From NCBI RefSeq assembly GCF_000373625.1, contig NZ_KB891993.1:806001-870000 (forward strand): a stretch of DNA of 64,000 nucleotides, given 5' to 3'. The stretch is from Streptomyces sp. LaPpAH-108 (lineage in GTDB: Bacteria > Actinomycetota > Actinomycetes > Streptomycetales > Streptomycetaceae). The notes beneath the pieces were generated by a model. That model worked only from the letters and a program-made list of their open reading frames with translations, searched no databases and was not told the origin of the DNA. Position numbers and translations under genes: made by a program. Positions 60,470 to 64,000 of the stretch are shown here, piece by piece (the first letter of the stretch is position 1; each line of letters starts with the position of its first letter).

Positions 60470-60475
60470 AGACTA
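60470..60475 (-). promoter_or_regulatory. -10 box of sbcDC
   Basis: TAGTCT on the minus strand, fitting TANNNT, lies 8 nt before the sbcD ATG at 60461. The mRNA would begin at or just before the start codon. Confidence 0.5.
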
Positions 60476-60584
60476 ACGGGAGGGTCGGACAACGGGCTCC
60501 GTCGCTTGCGTACCGACCGCCCCACACTTGCCCGTTATGCCCGTTTCATTCCAATTGCCGGGCGCTGTCGTCCGATTCCGTCCT

Positions 60585-61211
60585 TCAGGCGTCGCCGTAG
60601 GCTTCGCCGCCCAGCTCGAAGGCGGCCGTGCCCGCCGTCGCGTCCGCGAGCCAGCCCCGGAAGGCGGCCACGTCGGCGTCCGGGAGGGCGATCTCGATGG
60701 CGACCGCCTCGCCGTAGCGCACGTCACGCACCTCGCGGCCGGTGGAGCGCAGATCGTTCTGCACCTTGCCCGCGCGCTGGTGGTCGACGGTCACCGTGGC
60801 CAGGCGGTAGCGGCGCCGGGTGCGGGTGCCGACCGTGTCCAGGGCCTCGCCGACCGCGCCGCCGTAGGCCCGGATCAGACCGCCCGCGCCGAGCTTCACC
60901 CCGCCGTAGTAGCGGGTGACGACGGCGACGACGTACCGCATGTCGCGGCGCAGCAGCATCTGGAGCATGGGGAGCCCGGCGGTGCCGCCCGGTTCGCCGT
61001 CGTCGCTGGCCTTCTGCACGGAGGCGTCGGCGCCGATGACGTACGCCCAGCAGTTGTGCGTGGCGTCCGCGTGCTCCTTGCGGACGGCCGCGACGAACTC
61101 CTGCGCCTCCCGTTCGGTGGCGGCCGGGGCGAGCGCGCACAGGAAGCGGGAACGGTTGATCTCGGTCTCGTGCGTGCCCGCGCGGGCCACGGTGCGGTAC
61201 TCGTCCTGCAT
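60585..61211 (-). CDS. YigZ/IMPACT-family protein
   Basis: A 208-aa protein of the YigZ (IMPACT/UPF0029) family. The N-terminal domain has [24 protein letters not shown], the [20 protein letters not shown] signature and [25 protein letters not shown]; a ferredoxin-like C-terminal DUF1949 region follows. Family members touch translation or protein interaction, with no firm bacterial role. It starts at the ATG at 61211 and is divergent from the APC permease. Confidence 0.93.
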   Translation of the reverse strand: MQDEYRTVARAGTHETEINRSRFLCALAPAATEREAQEFVAAVRKEHADATHNCWAYVIGADASVQKASDDGEPGGTAGLPMLQMLLRRDMRYVVAVVTRYYGGVKLGAGGLIRAYGGAVGEALDTVGTRTRRRYRLATVTVDHQRAGKVQNDLRSTGREVRDVRYGEAVAIEIALPDADVAAFRGWLADATAGTAAFELGGEAYGDA

Positions 61212-61235
61212 CCCGCCAGCCTATGCGGAGCGCCG

Positions 61236-61266
61236 TCCTCCCCCGCCCCCGGTGTGCGGGGGAGGA
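61236..61266. repeat. 11-bp hairpin between the YigZ and APC permease genes
   Basis: Positions 61236-61246 and 61256-61266 are perfect reverse complements of 11 bp, with a 9-nt loop. It is 69 nt before the permease ATG and 24 nt upstream of the YigZ start. Because the genes diverge, it is not a terminator for a gene in the window; it may be an operator or a leader hairpin of the permease mRNA. Confidence 0.6.
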
Positions 61267-61334
61267 TGCGGGGCATACGCGCCGAGCGATCAGGCGGCCG
61301 GTGCACCGGTCGCCGTCCGAGGAGGCAGCACCGT

Positions 61335-63317
61335 ATGACCCGCGTCCCCGTGCACCCCGACGCCACCGGCGCACCCGGACGGCACGGCGCGCTCGCCCGG
61401 TGCCGGGCGTGGTTCCTGGAGGGCCTGAGCGAGCAGACGGCCCGGCATCCGGGGCCGCACCGCACCCCGCGCCCGGGCCAGGAGGGGCACTCGTGGTGGC
61501 GGGTGATGTGCCTGACCGGCGTCGACTACTTCTCCACCCTCGGCTACCAGCCCGGCATCGCCGCCCTCGCGGCCGGGACGCTCTCCCCGCTGGCCACCCT
61601 GGTGCTGATCGCGCTGACCCTGTGCGGCGCGCTGCCGGTCTACCGCCGCGTCGCGCACGAGAGCCCGCACGGCGAGGGCTCCATCGCCATGCTGGAGCGG
61701 CTGATGTCCTGGTGGTCCGGGAAGATCCTGGTCCTGGTGCTGCTGGGGTTCGCGGCCACCGACTTCATGATCACCATCACGCTGTCCTCGGCGGACGCGG
61801 CGGCGCACGTGCTGGAGAACCCGTTCGCCCCGCACTGGATCGAGGGCGCCAACACGTGGATCACACTCGTCCTGATCGGACTGCTCGGCGCGGTCTTCCT
61901 CAAGGGCTTCACGGAGGCCATCGGGATCGCGGTCACCCTGGTGGCCACCTATCTCACGCTCAACGTGGTGGTGCTCGCCGCCTGCGCCTACGAGGTCCTG
62001 AGCCGCCCGGTGCGGATCTCCGACTGGACGCACGCGATGACCGCCGCGCACTCCTCGCCGCTCGCCATGGTCGGCGTCGCCCTGCTGGTCTTCCCCAAGC
62101 TCGCGCTCGGCATGTCCGGCTTCGAGACCGGTGTCGCGGTGATGCCGCAGATCAAGGGCGCCCCCACGGACACCTGGGAGAACCCGGCGGGACGCATCCG
62201 GGGCGCGCGCAAGCTGCTGACCACCGCCGCGCTGATCATGAGCTGTCTGCTGCTCCTGTCCAGCCTGGCGACGACGATCCTCATCCCGCAGGAGGACTTC
62301 AAGTCCGGCGGCCCCGCCAACGGCCGCGCCCTCGCCTATCTGGCCCACCGCTACCTGGGCGAGATCTTCGGCACGGTCTACGACCTCTCCACCATCACCA
62401 TCCTGTGGTTCGCGGGCGCCTCCGCCATGGCGGGCCTGCTCAACCTCGTCCCGCGCTATCTCCCCCGCTACGGCATGGCCCCCGAGTGGACCCGTGCCGT
62501 ACGCCCGCTGGTGCTGGTCTTCCTGGTCGCGGCCGTGCTGATCACCCTCTGGTTCCACGCGAGCGTGGACGCGCAGAGCGGCGCCTACGCCACCGGTGTG
62601 CTGGTCCTGATGCTGTCGGCGGCCTTCGCCTCCACGGTCGCGGTGCACCGGCGCCACCACCGGGCGGCCACGATCGGCTTCGGGCTGATCACCGCCGTGT
62701 TCGTGTACACCCTGGTCCTCAATGTGATCGAGCGGCCCGACGGCATCAAGATCGCGTCCATCTTCATCGTGGCGATCATGCTCACCTCCTTCGGCTCGCG
62801 GGTGCACCGCGCCTTCGAACTGCGCGCCACCGACGTGGTCTTCGACGAGGCCGCGCTGCGCATCATCGACGCCGCCGCCGAGCGCGGCCCGCTCCAGCTG
62901 ATCGCCAACGAGCCGGACGAGCACAGCAAGCGGGCCTACCGCGCCAAGGAGCAGGAGCAGCGCGAGCACACCCGGCTGCCCAAGGGCGCCGACGTGATCT
63001 TCCTGGAGGTGTTCGTGCGCGACTCCTCCGACTTCACCGCGGAGATCACGGTGCACGGCGACGAGAAGCACGGGGTACGACGGCTGCGCGCGGACGGGCC
63101 CACGGTGCCCAACACCATCGCGGCCGTGCTGCTCGCGCTGCGCGACCGCACGGGGATGCCCCCGCACGTCTACTTCAACTGGACCGAGGGCAACCCGGTC
63201 AGCCATCTCATCCGCTTCCTGGTCTTCGGCAACGGCGAGTCGGCCCCGGTCACCCGCGAGGTCCTGCGCCGCGCGGAGCCGGACCAGGAGCGCAGGCCGT
63301 GGGTGCACGTGGGCTGA
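61335..63317 (+). CDS. APC-superfamily permease (amino acid/K+ transporter-like)
   Basis: A 660-aa integral membrane transporter of the APC superfamily. It has about 12 membrane segments from [20 protein letters not shown] to [20 protein letters not shown] and the TM1-type motif [20 protein letters not shown]. The C-terminal 150 residues after the last span are cytosolic ([18 protein letters not shown] to the end), longer than in typical amino-acid permeases. The substrate could be an amino acid or potassium. The ATG at 61335 has GAGGAGG upstream. It is convergent with the SixA-type gene, 6 nt apart. Confidence 0.87.
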   Translation: MTRVPVHPDATGAPGRHGALARCRAWFLEGLSEQTARHPGPHRTPRPGQEGHSWWRVMCLTGVDYFSTLGYQPGIAALAAGTLSPLATLVLIALTLCGALPVYRRVAHESPHGEGSIAMLERLMSWWSGKILVLVLLGFAATDFMITITLSSADAAAHVLENPFAPHWIEGANTWITLVLIGLLGAVFLKGFTEAIGIAVTLVATYLTLNVVVLAACAYEVLSRPVRISDWTHAMTAAHSSPLAMVGVALLVFPKLALGMSGFETGVAVMPQIKGAPTDTWENPAGRIRGARKLLTTAALIMSCLLLLSSLATTILIPQEDFKSGGPANGRALAYLAHRYLGEIFGTVYDLSTITILWFAGASAMAGLLNLVPRYLPRYGMAPEWTRAVRPLVLVFLVAAVLITLWFHASVDAQSGAYATGVLVLMLSAAFASTVAVHRRHHRAATIGFGLITAVFVYTLVLNVIERPDGIKIASIFIVAIMLTSFGSRVHRAFELRATDVVFDEAALRIIDAAAERGPLQLIANEPDEHSKRAYRAKEQEQREHTRLPKGADVIFLEVFVRDSSDFTAEITVHGDEKHGVRRLRADGPTVPNTIAAVLLALRDRTGMPPHVYFNWTEGNPVSHLIRFLVFGNGESAPVTREVLRRAEPDQERRPWVHVG

Positions 63318-63323
63318 GGGGGC

Positions 63324-63872
63324 CTACGCCTTCTCCGGGCCCGGCGCCTTCTCCCCGCGCGGCACCGTGACCGAGGTCAGCCGGGCCGCACCGGGGACGA
63401 GCGCCGCCCACTCTGGCCCCTCCCAGTCCAGCACCGCGATCGCCGACGTGGGGAACTTGGCCCGCACCCGCTCCAGGGCGTCGCCCTCCGCCTCCCCCGC
63501 GAGCCCCGTGATCAGCCCCTCAAGGCCGGGGCTGTGCCCGATCAGCAGCAGGGTCCGCACCTCGGGCGGTGTCTCGCGCACGACCTCGAGGAGGCGGCCC
63601 CAGGGCGCCTCGTAGATCCGCCGGTCGAAGCGGACCGGAGGCGCCCCGGTCCACGCGGCGGCGGCCAGCTCCCAGGTACGACGGGCCCGTACGGCGGTGG
63701 AGCACAGGGCGAGGTCGGGCAGGCCGAGGCCGGGTGACGCGAGCGCGCGTCCGGCGGCGGGGGCGTCGCGCAGACCGCGCGGGCCGAGCGGGCGGTCGTG
63801 GTCCGCGACGCCCTCGGGCCAGGCGGACTTGGCGTGCCGCAGCACGACCAGACGCCGTGCCGGTCCGCTCAC
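63324..63872 (-). CDS. SixA-type histidine phosphatase family protein
   Basis: A 182-aa histidine phosphatase with the RHG motif as VLRHAKSAWPEG and the second catalytic His in LLIGHSPGLEGLI. The family ranges from phosphohistidine phosphatases (SixA) to sugar and nucleotide phosphatases, so the substrate is open. The GTG at 63872 overlaps the stop of the preceding gene as GTGA. No membrane or signal segment is present. Confidence 0.9.
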   Translation of the reverse strand: MSGPARRLVVLRHAKSAWPEGVADHDRPLGPRGLRDAPAAGRALASPGLGLPDLALCSTAVRARRTWELAAAAWTGAPPVRFDRRIYEAPWGRLLEVVRETPPEVRTLLLIGHSPGLEGLITGLAGEAEGDALERVRAKFPTSAIAVLDWEGPEWAALVPGAARLTSVTVPRGEKAPGPEKA

Positions 63873-64000
63873 GCCGTGCCGCCCAGGCCGCTCGCGAGAT
63901 CGAGGGCGAGAAGCCGGTCGGCGTACATGTACGTCTCGAAACGGGCGCCGTCGGGCACTCCGGGCGCCTGGGCGACCTCGCGCAGCACGGTCAGCACGCC
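63869..64000 (-). CDS. 3' end of an unidentified gene (5' part outside window)
   Basis: The minus-strand frame from the window end to the TGA at 63869-63871 encodes 43 residues (GVLTVLREVAQAPGVPDG, then ARFETYMYADRLLALDLASG, then LGGTA). The reading has typical Streptomyces codon use and overlaps the SixA-type start by 4 nt, so it is the end of a real upstream gene in the same operon. I do not recognise the protein from this tail. Confidence 0.7.
   Translation of the reverse strand, partial: GVLTVLREVAQAPGVPDGARFETYMYADRLLALDLASGLGGTA

Noticed and set aside
61236..61334. A second c-di-AMP riboswitch before the APC permease (by analogy with potassium transporters of Bacillus)
   Set aside because: The conserved ydaO segments (GGGGTGAA, CCGAATCCG, ACAGGCGG) are absent; only a simple hairpin is present.

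Overview
The window is a roughly 72-73% GC stretch of an actinobacterial chromosome, almost certainly Streptomyces. Evidence for this is the codon bias (G or C in nearly every third position), the frequent GTG and TTG starts, many genes with a -10 box placed 6-10 nt before the start codon (leaderless style), and typical Streptomyces families (XRE-MmyB and ROK regulators, an ECF41 sigma factor, a c-di-AMP riboswitch before an NlpC/P60 hydrolase). From memory, unchecked, the order tap - urease - bioFBAD - purB also occurs in S. coelicolor. I saw no rRNA, tRNA, CRISPR array, insertion sequence or prophage.

Layout. 1-5.6 kb: the end of an SfnB-type flavin monooxygenase and an SsuD alkanesulfonate monooxygenase (organosulfur use), an MDR oxidoreductase, a very strong hairpin, a PlsC acyltransferase and an extended SDR. 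5.7-12.1 kb: a secreted tripeptidyl aminopeptidase and a complete urease operon ureABCFGD on the minus strand, with a GlnR-like box and -10 upstream of ureA. 12.2-19.7 kb: an orphan Phd/YefM antitoxin, a GlxA-type regulator divergent from two MDR oxidoreductases, a single frame joining a GFA domain to an aldehyde dehydrogenase, an XRE-MmyB regulator, and a ClpP-like protein that has lost its catalytic Ser and His, followed by a small unknown protein. 19.7-27 kb: a structured leader with a ydaO-type c-di-AMP riboswitch before an NlpC/P60 cell-wall hydrolase, an anti-sigma-type ATPase, and divergent biotin genes (bioF against bioB-bioA-bioD). 27-36.3 kb: a MacB/FtsX-type ABC exporter, an LLM oxidoreductase, a DEAD-box helicase, a GNAT protein and two CNNM/CorC-type membrane proteins.

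36.4-45.1 kb: an SGNH hydrolase, purB coupled to mug (apparent CTG start), an ABC-2 exporter divergent from a histidine kinase whose response regulator carries an in-frame amber codon, a ROK regulator, and a UTRA-GntR regulator whose promoter has a DasR-like palindrome over the -35. 45.2-53.2 kb: an ECF41 sigma factor divergent from an alpha/beta hydrolase, a membrane-anchored ACT-GNAT protein, a Cys/Met-type PLP lyase divergent from an Lrp/AsnC regulator, a DUF885 peptidase-like protein and a membrane protein. 53.4-64 kb: a compact three-component P450 system (3Fe-4S ferredoxin, ferredoxin reductase, P450), SbcCD, a YigZ protein, an APC permease, a SixA-type phosphatase and the 3' end of an unidentified gene.

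Most of this is ordinary chromosomal content. The points most worth a second look are the amber codon in the response regulator, the ClpR-like pseudoprotease with its small partner, the GFA-ALDH fused frame with an intact internal start, the riboswitch whose last stem contains the Shine-Dalgarno, the palindrome over the GntR promoter, and the CTG start of mug. All functional calls come from reading motifs; no database search was possible.
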